Positions 26,704 to 34,597 of a stretch of DNA of 64,000 nt are shown here, piece after piece (within the stretch, counting starts at the first letter, position 1; every line of letters starts with the position of its first letter). The notes beneath the pieces were generated by a model. That model had not been told where the DNA came from. It did not search any database and saw nothing but the letters and a program-made list of their open reading frames with translations. The DNA comes from Bacillus manliponensis (GTDB lineage Bacteria; Bacillota; Bacilli; Bacillales; Bacillaceae_G), in the NCBI RefSeq assembly GCF_000712595.1, contig NZ_JOTN01000014.1, positions 62,001 through 126,000 on the forward strand. Reading direction: 5' to 3'. The translations under genes and the position numbers were made by a program.

Positions 26704-26728
26704 AACTTTTAATGGAGGTCTTCCCAAA

Positions 26729-26995
26729 ATGACACACATTCGCTTTCATAAATCAAATTGCCGTCAAGACACAATGATTTTTGATTCGATGCATGAAGCT
26801 GAAACTTGGGCTGATTCTATTTGTAATGAAATATATGCAAGTGTATTTGATGGATATATGACGTTTGATTATAAAGTTGCGTATGCATTAGCTTTTTTGT
26901 TAGCAGAAGTGAAAGAGTTTCATGTACGTACGGAAAAGATATTCAGTGAGAATAAGTTTGTATATAAAGTGTGGGTAATACGTACAAGTCGATAA
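26729..26995 (+). CDS. Hypothetical protein, 88 aa
   Basis: ATG 26729 with TGGAGG 9-10 nt upstream. Soluble, mixed alpha/beta, two Cys (residues 10 and 31), FDSMHEAETWADSICNEIYASVFDGYMTF. Not recognised. It follows the DUF6584-like remnant by 25 nt. Followed by an inverted repeat shared with the next convergent gene. Confidence 0.6.
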   Translation: MTHIRFHKSNCRQDTMIFDSMHEAETWADSICNEIYASVFDGYMTFDYKVAYALAFLLAEVKEFHVRTEKIFSENKFVYKVWVIRTSR

Positions 26996-27014
26996 TGACT
27001 ATTTTTTAAAAATA

Positions 27015-27041
27015 GAGCCCTTTTGATGATAAAAAGGGCTC
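27015..27041. terminator. Terminator between convergent genes
   Basis: GAGCCCTTTT / AAAAGGGCTC stem (loop GATGATA) with flanking A/T runs. Confidence 0.8.
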
Positions 27042-27057
27042 CTCAAATCTCTTATCT

Positions 27058-28314
27058 TTAGTATTCATTTTTACTCAAACGAATCAAATCAACATAACCT
27101 TCGAAAGTATCTACATGCAAAGAGTATGGTCCACGATTATACACGAAAAGACCACCCTCTTCTTCAATTGTATCTGGTTCACCGATCCATACCTTTAATT
27201 CTCTTATAGAAATACTAACAGGAAGTTCAATATAACTAACTCTATGATACATCAACAATCTATATTCACCGTATTTTGCAATATCAGGTACATCACATTC
27301 TGTACAGCCTCCATCGTACCACTCATAAGATCCACCATACTCCCTCTCAACTTCATAAAACTCTTTCCCAATAACATCATAGCTGAAAGGTCCTAACTTT
27401 CCTTCCCATAAAGCAGTTTGTACAATTTGCTTTAAACTCGCCCCTCCATCATATTGCATCGCACCACTTTGATCAAAGTAGTAGTTTATCCAATCAATTG
27501 TACGGAAACCAGTAAGCATTTCCCCTTCAATACCAAAGTAGTACCAGTTATTATCCATATACCTCCATTCGTTCATGACAGCACCTTCATTAGTGAAATA
27601 ATACCAATCGCCATTTATATATTGCCAATCTAATAACATAACACCACTATAATCAAAGTAATATAATGAATCGCCTACATACTCCCAGCCTGTTTTCATT
27701 ACACCACTTTCATAGAAGTAATACCATGAGCCACCTATACTTTTCCAACCTTTTACCATTGCACCAGTATAATCAAAATAATGCCATGAGCCTTCGATTT
27801 TCTGCCAACCTATTTGAACTTCACCATTAACATTAAAATGATACCATGCACCTCTTATTTCGTTCCAACTTGTTGCCATTACACCGTTATCACTGAAGTA
27901 GTACCATTTCCCATCTATATACTGCCAATCTTTCAACATGGTACCGGTATAATCAAAGTAGTACCATGAATCCTCGATTTTCTGCCAGTCCGTTTGGATT
28001 TCACCATTAGCGTTGAAATAATTCCATTTTCCACCTACTTCTTTCCACCCTGTTGCCATCACACCATTGTTACTGAAGTAGTACCACTTTCCATCTATAT
28101 ACTGCCAACCTTTTACCATGACACCATTATCATCAAAGTAGTACCATGATCCGTCTACTTTCTCCCAGCCTATTTCTTTTTGACCGCTCGTATTATATAA
28201 ATACCACTTACCACCTTCTTGGTGCCATGACACCCCATTTATGTTAGCAAATACACTATCTACATTTACTAGCATAAATAAGCCTAAAAAGCATGCTATG
28301 AATTTCTTTTTCAT
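27058..28314 (-). CDS. Secreted protein with thirteen cell-wall-binding repeats
   Basis: 418 residues from ATG 28314 (AGGGGAGA site; TTG precedes). Signal peptide MKKKFIACFLGLFMLVNVDS, cut near VFA. Thirteen ~20-residue choline-binding-type repeats (WQYIDGKWYYFSNNGVMATG) follow, more diverged from each other than in the paralogue at 12640. The C-terminal ~130 residues (ALWEGKLGPFSYDVIGKEFYEVEREYG ... KVWIGEPDTIEEEG) recall DUF4309-like lipoprotein domains, with a CTEC pair; this placement is tentative. Surface-attached; function unknown. Confidence 0.85.
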   Translation of the reverse strand: MKKKFIACFLGLFMLVNVDSVFANINGVSWHQEGGKWYLYNTSGQKEIGWEKVDGSWYYFDDNGVMVKGWQYIDGKWYYFSNNGVMATGWKEVGGKWNYFNANGEIQTDWQKIEDSWYYFDYTGTMLKDWQYIDGKWYYFSDNGVMATSWNEIRGAWYHFNVNGEVQIGWQKIEGSWHYFDYTGAMVKGWKSIGGSWYYFYESGVMKTGWEYVGDSLYYFDYSGVMLLDWQYINGDWYYFTNEGAVMNEWRYMDNNWYYFGIEGEMLTGFRTIDWINYYFDQSGAMQYDGGASLKQIVQTALWEGKLGPFSYDVIGKEFYEVEREYGGSYEWYDGGCTECDVPDIAKYGEYRLLMYHRVSYIELPVSISIRELKVWIGEPDTIEEEGGLFVYNRGPYSLHVDTFEGYVDLIRLSKNEY

Positions 28315-28384
28315 CAAATCTCTCCCCTTTAATTATTTTAAAATCTAAATTACATTATATTACATTTAATTAATTTTATTAACA

Positions 28385-28419
28385 CAAAAAATCCACCTCT
28401 ACAGATGTAGAAGTGGACT
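28385..28419 (-). terminator. Terminator of the BceAB-type operon
   Basis: GTCCACTTCTACAT / ATGTAGAGGTGGAT-type stem followed by T6 on the minus strand. Confidence 0.85.
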
Positions 28420-28424
28420 GTTTA

Positions 28425-30275
28425 TTATTCTTCTTTCGGAAGAACAATCCCTTTATACAATTGAACGGTAATGAAATAGTACACCGCATAAATGACTACG
28501 AAAATAACAATTGGTAACCAAATGCGGAAGTATGGATCAATTAGAATAAATCCGAAAATGTTCATACCAATTAATACGTGTACAATACCAACAATCGCCG
28601 GGAATAAGAAGACTAAAAATAGCTCCTTATAAATCGATTTTGTTAATAGTTCACGGCGCACACCAATTTTACGAAGCATGCTGTAACGCGCGATATCTTT
28701 CGTCGCACCAGAAAGGATTTTAAACATTAAACAGCTCGCCATCATTGCTAAGAAAGCAATTCCAAGGAAGAATCCCATGAAGACTGTTCCGCTTGCAAAC
28801 GCATGGAACATTGCATATACACTGTATTTCCCTTGTATTTGTTCAGATGGGACATTTGGATACTTTTCGATTTGTAGTTCGTTTAGTTTTTTCCATTTAT
28901 CTTTATAAGAAACGAAATCTTTTGTTTTTCCAAGAAACGCAATTCCTTCTTGTCCTGCCGTTTTGTTATAAGTTGCTTCATCCACAATTTGAATAGTTTG
29001 CTCACTATATAAATAGTACGGCTGGATTGTTCTAAGTGCATCTTCCCACGCTTCTGGTATAACTGGTGCATTCTCATCTCTTTCTTCTGCAAAGCTAGAG
29101 ATAGCACCAGCTGGAAGTTCTCCTGAAACAGGTTTAAAATTGCCAAGGTTCTCTTTTCCAACTCCAGCTTGTACAAGTGGGCGATGTTTTTCTAAATCTT
29201 CTTTTACGTAATACACAAACTTATCGTCTACTTTATAACGATATTCGTTTTTCTCTGTAAACTGAATGTTATCTAAAATCTCTTTCTCTTCTTTTGTTGG
29301 ATTATGAGTCACAATATCATATGCTTCAAATTTATCAGCTGTAAGAGCAGTGTTATTTTTAAACGCCATACCACCTGAAATCGCACCAGCGCCAAGCGCT
29401 ACTAACATCGCTACCGTTGCTAACACTTTCGTTAAGCTATTAATACGGAAGTTCAGCTGTGCGAACGTAAATGCATTTAATCCTTTTTCATTACGCTTTT
29501 TATTTCCTTTTAACTTTTTCATAAACAATGGTAATAACGAGCCAAATACCATGTAAGTTCCTGATGTTGTTGTAATAAGGGCGATAATAATGCCAAATTC
29601 TCTTAATCTCTCCATATTAATCATAGAGAAGTAACCCATTGCAAGTAAAGCTGCACCGCAAACCGCAACAAATGCTGTTTTCTTTCCTGTTGCTACAATT
29701 TTCTCTGCCTTCGCATCTCCGTGTACAAGTTCTAATACGGAAATACGTGATAGCTTCATACTATTCATAATTGCTGATAATATAAATAAAGCAGCGAAGA
29801 ATAAACAAGTAACAATCATAGATGGTACGTAAAATGCTTGATAACCTTCTCCAGCAAACTCAAGTTGCTTCATTAACATTTGACCGATTCCTTGCGCTAA
29901 ACCAGTACCAACTATGATACCAATCAGAAGTGATGCAGCGCCTAATGTAATCGTCTCGATAAACATCATCATCGTTACTTTATGCTTTTTTGCACCTAAC
30001 ATCATATACATACCGAACTCTTTTTGACGAAGTGATAACAAGAAAGAGTTCGCATATAAAATGTAGAAGAACGTAATAATTGCAAGTAAGAATGAACCTG
30101 CGTGGAACACAAATCCAATCGATTGAATCACAGAATTTGATTCTAAAAACGTTTTATTTAACGCTAACGTTTGGAACATATAAAAAATTGAAATCGACAT
30201 AACAAGACCAACAAGTAAGACGATATAATCTTTCAGCTTGCTTTTTAGCCCTGACATAGATAGCTTAAATAACAT
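28425..30275 (-). CDS. BceB-type ABC transporter permease (FtsX family)
   Basis: 616 residues. About ten transmembrane helices with a large ~220-residue extracellular loop between the central helices (ALTADKFEAYDIVTHNPTKEE onward), the hallmark of BceB-like permeases for peptide antibiotics. FtsX-domain signatures LRQKEFGMYMMLGAKK and ARYSMLRKIGVRRELL occur in each half. Pairs with the ATPase 16 nt upstream. The family senses and removes lantibiotics or bacitracin-type peptides from lipid II cycle intermediates. Confidence 0.9.
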   Translation of the reverse strand: MLFKLSMSGLKSKLKDYIVLLVGLVMSISIFYMFQTLALNKTFLESNSVIQSIGFVFHAGSFLLAIITFFYILYANSFLLSLRQKEFGMYMMLGAKKHKVTMMMFIETITLGAASLLIGIIVGTGLAQGIGQMLMKQLEFAGEGYQAFYVPSMIVTCLFFAALFILSAIMNSMKLSRISVLELVHGDAKAEKIVATGKKTAFVAVCGAALLAMGYFSMINMERLREFGIIIALITTTSGTYMVFGSLLPLFMKKLKGNKKRNEKGLNAFTFAQLNFRINSLTKVLATVAMLVALGAGAISGGMAFKNNTALTADKFEAYDIVTHNPTKEEKEILDNIQFTEKNEYRYKVDDKFVYYVKEDLEKHRPLVQAGVGKENLGNFKPVSGELPAGAISSFAEERDENAPVIPEAWEDALRTIQPYYLYSEQTIQIVDEATYNKTAGQEGIAFLGKTKDFVSYKDKWKKLNELQIEKYPNVPSEQIQGKYSVYAMFHAFASGTVFMGFFLGIAFLAMMASCLMFKILSGATKDIARYSMLRKIGVRRELLTKSIYKELFLVFLFPAIVGIVHVLIGMNIFGFILIDPYFRIWLPIVIFVVIYAVYYFITVQLYKGIVLPKEE

Positions 30276-30290
30276 GATGAACCTCCTTTC

Positions 30291-31052
30291 TTATGCCTTT
30301 TGTGTGCCTAGATCTGCTAGTACATTTAAGATTTCTTTATAAAACTCTTCACGTGTACCACCGCGGTGAATTTCTTTATATAACTCTCCGTCTTGAATGA
30401 ATAAAATGCGCTCACAGTAACTTGCGCTATATGGATCGTGCGTTACCATCATAATCGAAACGCCTTGCTCTTCATTTAAGTTTTTCATCGCTTCAAGTAA
30501 GCTTGTTGCGTTCTTTGAATCAAGCGCTCCTGTTGGCTCATCCCCTAAAATAATTGCCGGTTCATGGACAAGTGCACGTGCAGCTGCGGAACGTTGCTTC
30601 TGTCCACCAGACACTTCAGATGGGTACTTTTGAAGTATCGCTGAAATACCAAGCATCTCTGCTACCTTCTCTACTTTTGGCCCAATTTGTTTAGAAGAAA
30701 CACCTTGCAGTGATAATGGAAGGGCGATGTTTTCATAAATCGATAAGTTTTCAAGTAAGTTAAAGTCTTGGAAAATGAAACCTAATTTTTGCGAACGGAA
30801 ATCAGACAGCTCACCTTGCTTCATTTTCGTAATGTCCGTTCCAGCAATTTCAATCACGCCGCCTGTTGCTTTATCTAACGTAGAAATTACATTTAGTAAC
30901 GTCGTTTTCCCCGAACCAGACGGTCCCATAATCCCTACGAATTCTCCTTCTTGCACAGAGAATGACACGCCTTTTAATGCGTGTGACTGATTTTCTCCTT
31001 TTTTTCCGTACACTTTTTGAACATCTTTTACATCTACAACTGGTTGATTCAT
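30291..31052 (-). CDS. BceA-type ABC transporter ATP-binding protein
   Basis: 253 residues from ATG 31052 (AGGAGG 7 nt upstream). Walker A GPSGSGKTTLLN, Q-loop FIFQDFNLLENLS, signature VSGGQKQRSAAARAL (S to A variation after QR), Walker B AIILGDEPTGALD, and the H-loop MVTHDP. Belongs to the MacB/BceA exporters. No histidine kinase or response regulator is next to it, unlike most bceAB operons, but a TTACA-N4-TGTAA box lies 85 nt upstream. Confidence 0.92.
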   Translation of the reverse strand: MNQPVVDVKDVQKVYGKKGENQSHALKGVSFSVQEGEFVGIMGPSGSGKTTLLNVISTLDKATGGVIEIAGTDITKMKQGELSDFRSQKLGFIFQDFNLLENLSIYENIALPLSLQGVSSKQIGPKVEKVAEMLGISAILQKYPSEVSGGQKQRSAAARALVHEPAIILGDEPTGALDSKNATSLLEAMKNLNEEQGVSIMMVTHDPYSASYCERILFIQDGELYKEIHRGGTREEFYKEILNVLADLGTQKA

Positions 31053-31136
31053 CGTAACTCCTCCTAAGCTTTGTTTTCCTGTTCTCATTGTGCCGTTTTT
31101 CGCCATTATCTACTATCGATTCACATTACATATACC

Positions 31137-31150
31137 TTACAGTTTTGTAA
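31137..31150 (-). promoter_or_regulatory. BceR-type operator upstream of the BceAB-type transporter
   Basis: TTACAGTTTTGTAA on the plus strand is TTACA-N4-TGTAA, and on the transcribed strand it is followed by GGTATATGTAA as a second half site. This matches the TNACA-N4-TGTAA consensus I recall for BceR-like response regulators and recurs at three other loci here. Confidence 0.6.
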
Positions 31151-31156
31151 TATAAA

Positions 31157-31198
31157 AAACCGGATTCATATGCTTGTACATACAAATCCGATCTCTTT
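31157..31198 (-). terminator. Possible terminator of the VOC gene
   Basis: CGGATTTGTATG pairs with CATATGAATCCG on the minus strand, followed by a short T-run. Confidence 0.6.
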
Positions 31199-31204
31199 TT
31201 ACTA

Positions 31205-31567
31205 TTATCCTTTTAACACAAACTCATTTCCTTCATTATCCGCAAAAATCGCGAAAGTACCCCATGGCATTTCATTGGGTTCTTGCTTAAATGTTACACC
31301 ATTACTATTCATCATTTCATATGTCTCCACCATATTTTCTGTCACAAAAACAATCGATGCTTTTAACTCATTCGCATTTGGCATCATCGTTTTTGGATAA
31401 ATCACTAAATGGGAACGTGTCCCTTTTGGACCTACTTCAATCCAGCTTGCGTCTGGTCCCATCGGATCATTACGGTATACTTCAAAACCAGCTTTCTCTG
31501 TCCAAAATTGAAGTGCTTTCTGTTGGTCATCTACGTAAATAGCTACTGTACCGATATGTGCAATCAT
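31205..31567 (-). CDS. VOC-superfamily (glyoxalase/bleomycin-resistance-like) protein
   Basis: 120 residues, GGAGGAATTCAAC before ATG. Begins IAHIGTVAIYVDDQQKALQFWTEKAGFEVYRND and ends PWGTFAIFADNEGNEFVLKG, the paired beta-alpha-beta-beta-beta modules of the vicinal oxygen chelate fold. Metal ligands are plausible (H4, E near 118), but the reaction cannot be assigned. Confidence 0.85.
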   Translation of the reverse strand: MIAHIGTVAIYVDDQQKALQFWTEKAGFEVYRNDPMGPDASWIEVGPKGTRSHLVIYPKTMMPNANELKASIVFVTENMVETYEMMNSNGVTFKQEPNEMPWGTFAIFADNEGNEFVLKG

Positions 31568-31708
31568 GTTGAATTCCTCCGTTTATGTGGTTGAAGTTTT
31601 AGTATACTGAATTTCAATTTTTAATACGAATTTTAAGTTTTACATCTAAAGTTTAACCAAAAAATAAAAGGAAATAATGGTACAAAACAGGAAAATGGAG
31701 GGTCTCTA

Positions 31709-33286
31709 TTGTCTTATAACAATTCGAATGATCAACAACTGCCACAAGATAGCCAATCATATTGGACAGAAGCTATTCAATTACCGGATTATCCTCGTTT
31801 AGCTGAGGACATAAAAGTTGATGTTGTTATTGTAGGAGGCGGAATTACCGGAATTACTACGGCTTATTTACTCGTAAATGAAGGCTTCAAGGTTGCCATT
31901 TTAGAAGCAAATAAACTACTAAACGGTACAACTGGGCATACGTCAGCAAAAGTTACCGCTCAACATGACCTTATATATGATGAACTCATTCAATATGCAG
32001 GAATATCCTCGGCACGATTATATTATGAAGTAAATATAGACGCTCTAAAATGGATGCAAGAAACGATTACAAAGCAGCACATTGATTGTGAGTTTATAAC
32101 ACAAGATGCTTACATATATGCAACAACAGAAGAATCCGCACGTAAATTAGAGAAAGAAGCAAAGGCATACGAGGAGCTCTGTATAGATGGGAAACTCGTG
32201 AATACTATTCCCTTTCCTATTGAAATAAAAAATGCACTTGTTATGAAAAATCAAGCACAGTTTCACCCAACAAAGTATTTGTCTCACCTTATACAAGTCA
32301 TAACTGAAAAAGGTGGTCGCATCTTCGAGAATACTACAGCGGTAAATATCGAGACTGGTGAACAACCTATCGTTTTGACTCGCGAAGGATCGCGAGTTAC
32401 AGGAAATTATGTGCTGTCTTGTTCCCACTTTCCGTTCTATGAAGGCGCAGGTCTTTATTCTACAAGAATGCACGCTGAACGCTCATATGTGATTGCGGCT
32501 AAAACAAAAGAGAACTATCCAGGTGGTATGTATATTAGCGCAGATGAACCAAAACGCTCTCTCCGCTCTGCAACCATTAATGGTGAAGAAATGGTTCTTA
32601 TTACTGGAGAAAGTCATAAAACGGGGCAAGGCGAAGATACGACAAAGCATTATGAAGCTTTGAAAATGTTTGGTAGGCAATTGCTTGAAATTGAACATAT
32701 TTCATATCGCTGGTCAGCTCAAGACTTAATTACACTAGACAAAATCCCCTACATTGGAGAAATTACCTCTAATCAAAACAATGTGTTAATAGCTACTGGC
32801 TATAGAAAATGGGGAATGACAAATGGTACAGCTGCCGCCTTACTATTTCGAGATATTATAACAGGAAAGCAAAATAAATATCGTAATTTATATAAACCTT
32901 CACGTTTTCATATGAATCCAAGCTTAAAAAATTTCTTAGTAGAAAATGCTAACGTTGTCAATCATTTAATAAAAGGAAAACTAGGAACTGCTCACCAAGG
33001 CATTAGTGACCTATCCAACGACGAAGGTGCTGTTGTAATCATTGATGGACATAAAAAAGGAGCTTATAAAGACACTCAAGGAAAGCTTCATATCGTAGAT
33101 ACAACTTGCACGCATATCGGATGTGAAGTTGCTTGGAATAGTGGCGATCGCTCTTGGGATTGCCCATGCCACGGCTCTAGGTTTTCATATACAGGTGAAG
33201 TAATTGAAGGCCCTGCCGAAAAACCTTTACAAAAGTACGATTATACAATGCTTGATAATCTTACCTCGGAAGATTCAGGATACTAA
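31709..33286 (+). CDS. FAD-dependent oxidoreductase with C-terminal Rieske domain
   Basis: 525 residues starting with TTG 31709 (GGAGGG 7 nt upstream). N-terminal DAO-type FAD domain: dinucleotide motif VDVVIVGGGITGITTAYLL, GTTGHTSAKVTAQHD. C-terminal Rieske [2Fe-2S] site CTHIGCEVAWNSGD... CPCHGSRFSYTGEVIEGPAEKPL with both CxH pairs. The two-domain architecture is common in bacilli and cyanobacteria but the substrate is unknown. Monocistronic, with terminator. Confidence 0.9.
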   Translation: MSYNNSNDQQLPQDSQSYWTEAIQLPDYPRLAEDIKVDVVIVGGGITGITTAYLLVNEGFKVAILEANKLLNGTTGHTSAKVTAQHDLIYDELIQYAGISSARLYYEVNIDALKWMQETITKQHIDCEFITQDAYIYATTEESARKLEKEAKAYEELCIDGKLVNTIPFPIEIKNALVMKNQAQFHPTKYLSHLIQVITEKGGRIFENTTAVNIETGEQPIVLTREGSRVTGNYVLSCSHFPFYEGAGLYSTRMHAERSYVIAAKTKENYPGGMYISADEPKRSLRSATINGEEMVLITGESHKTGQGEDTTKHYEALKMFGRQLLEIEHISYRWSAQDLITLDKIPYIGEITSNQNNVLIATGYRKWGMTNGTAAALLFRDIITGKQNKYRNLYKPSRFHMNPSLKNFLVENANVVNHLIKGKLGTAHQGISDLSNDEGAVVIIDGHKKGAYKDTQGKLHIVDTTCTHIGCEVAWNSGDRSWDCPCHGSRFSYTGEVIEGPAEKPLQKYDYTMLDNLTSEDSGY

Positions 33287-33293
33287 ATAAAAG

Positions 33294-33323
33294 AACAGCC
33301 AAATTAAATTGGCTGTTTTTTTA
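33294..33323 (+). terminator. Terminator of FAD-Rieske gene
   Basis: AACAGCCAA / TTGGCTGTT stem followed by T7. Confidence 0.88.
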
Positions 33324-33357
33324 TTCTAAAAATAGATACTTAAAATTTTTGTGGAAA

Positions 33358-33465
33358 TTATTTTATAATTCCTTCAGTTAGTGCACCAGCTAATTCACTG
33401 ATATGCTCTTCACCTACATATGCATTACAGTTGTTCATAATCCCTTTATTTCTATTGATATACAT
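33358..33465 (-). pseudogene. Small 3'-terminal remnant, possibly of an amidase gene
   Basis: A 35-codon frame (MYINRNKGIMNNCNAYVGEE, then HISELAGALTEGIIK stop) looks like the tail of a longer protein, recalling the C-terminal EEHI-ELA-AL-EGI helix of N-acetylmuramoyl-L-alanine amidases. Stop codons close the frame just upstream. No ribosome-binding site is apparent. Confidence 0.3.
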
Positions 33466-33514
33466 GGGATTGTACAACTTTTCACTTCACTATTTTTTCT
33501 CAACATTTGAGGAA

Positions 33515-33544
33515 TTGACGCTTCTATTTTCTCGGTGCTAACAT
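33515..33544 (+). promoter_or_regulatory. Candidate sigma-A promoter of the tRNA-Cys operon
   Basis: TTGACG, 18-nt spacer, TAACAT, about 45 nt before the tRNA 5' end. It is the best vegetative-type match in this gap, read by eye. Confidence 0.35.
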
Positions 33545-33589
33545 GAGACTACGATTTCAAAAAAGACTTTACTTTCAAAATTCAATTAT

Positions 33590-33660
33590 GGCGGTGTAGC
33601 CAAATGGTAAGGCAAAGGTTTGCAACACCTTCACTCTTGGTTCAAATCCAAGCACCGTCT
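33590..33660 (+). tRNA. tRNA-Cys (anticodon GCA), divergent copy leading an operon
   Basis: A full 71-nt cloverleaf: acceptor GGCGGTG / CACCGTC (one G.U), D arm GCC-AAATGGTAA-GGC, anticodon arm AAGGT-TTGCAAC-ACCTT with GCA at 33622-33624, variable CACT, T arm CTTGG-TTCAAAT-CCAAG, and U73, the discriminator used by cysteine tRNAs. CCA is not encoded. Compared with the usual Bacillus tRNA-Cys the T stem is AT-richer and the anticodon loop has C at position 38. The next gene starts 25 nt downstream with no terminator between, so both are probably on one transcript. Confidence 0.92.
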
Positions 33661-33685
33661 TTATCACTCTTTAAGGAGGGCTATT

Positions 33686-34579
33686 ATGCCTAATAAAGCG
33701 CTAGACCCAAATAAAAAGAATCATCAGTTAGTATGTTCTGAAAATGAATTAGTAACACTGATTAGTAATGAACTGAAGAACACAGAGCAAGATGAGTTAG
33801 TAATTATGTCTGGACATTTTATGCTATTTTACGATGAAGAGAGAGATATGCTCACGCCTGGTATTACAGAAGAACAAACGACAGAACTGATGCAAAATCG
33901 TATCTCGCGCCGAGTTGGCATTTTTCCAGGATATACGTGGAATTTAGGAATTGAACTTGGAAAAACATTTCACGATCAGTTTAAAGCAATTAAATTTCTC
34001 CTCCTTATTAACGACTGGCAGTACGTTCCTACAAAAGAGAAGAACGCTAGCGAACTTCGCCAATCATTTTATGAATCATATGATCATATACCAACTTCCT
34101 ATTTACAAATCCTTAATGAAAGCAATTACTTCACAAGTGACAACATTTTATCAAGCAGAAAGAACCCATTCTTCTTCCCTGAAACATGGTTAAAATACCG
34201 ATTCCAAAAAAGCGCTAGCAAACTTGTAAAAGAAGGTAAGTTAGAAAAAAGAATGCTCGACAATCGTGAAGATCAAACTGAAATTTCGTTTGTTGACGAA
34301 GATGGCAATTATAAAACATTGATTAGCTGTGGGGTAACTGGCTGCGCTGGTGAGATTACAGAAATGATTGCTGAAGTACATAAAGCGGGTTATCGTCTCC
34401 TTCTGTTATTTGCCCCTGGTGAATGTTATAGTCCGGTTCGTACTGGTGTAGAAATCGCCTTAAATCTATATAAGTTATCAGACATGAAAATTATCGTCGC
34501 TGACCCAGGCGGTAGTGGAGAACTTTCAACTGAAGAAATTTATGAGAAGATGGTTAACTTCTCTGTATTTACTTCCTAA
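33686..34579 (+). CDS. Unknown protein of the tRNA-Cys operon
   Basis: 297 residues from ATG 33686 with AAGGAGGG 6 nt upstream. Not recognised. Soluble; hydrophobic strands KFLLLIND (104-110) and RLLLLFAPG (237-245), as in an alpha/beta fold. Conserved-looking cysteines at 17, 215, 220 (SCGVTGCAGE) and 247 (GECYSP) could form a metal or sulfur site. A basic central part (RFQKSASKLVKEGKLEKR, residues 172-189) could contact RNA. Lies between a tRNA-Cys gene and a cysteine desulfurase gene (15 nt gap), so a role using Cys-tRNA or sulfur is inferred. Confidence 0.85.
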   Translation: MPNKALDPNKKNHQLVCSENELVTLISNELKNTEQDELVIMSGHFMLFYDEERDMLTPGITEEQTTELMQNRISRRVGIFPGYTWNLGIELGKTFHDQFKAIKFLLLINDWQYVPTKEKNASELRQSFYESYDHIPTSYLQILNESNYFTSDNILSSRKNPFFFPETWLKYRFQKSASKLVKEGKLEKRMLDNREDQTEISFVDEDGNYKTLISCGVTGCAGEITEMIAEVHKAGYRLLLLFAPGECYSPVRTGVEIALNLYKLSDMKIIVADPGGSGELSTEEIYEKMVNFSVFTS

Positions 34580-34597
34580 TATGCGGAGGACAAATTG

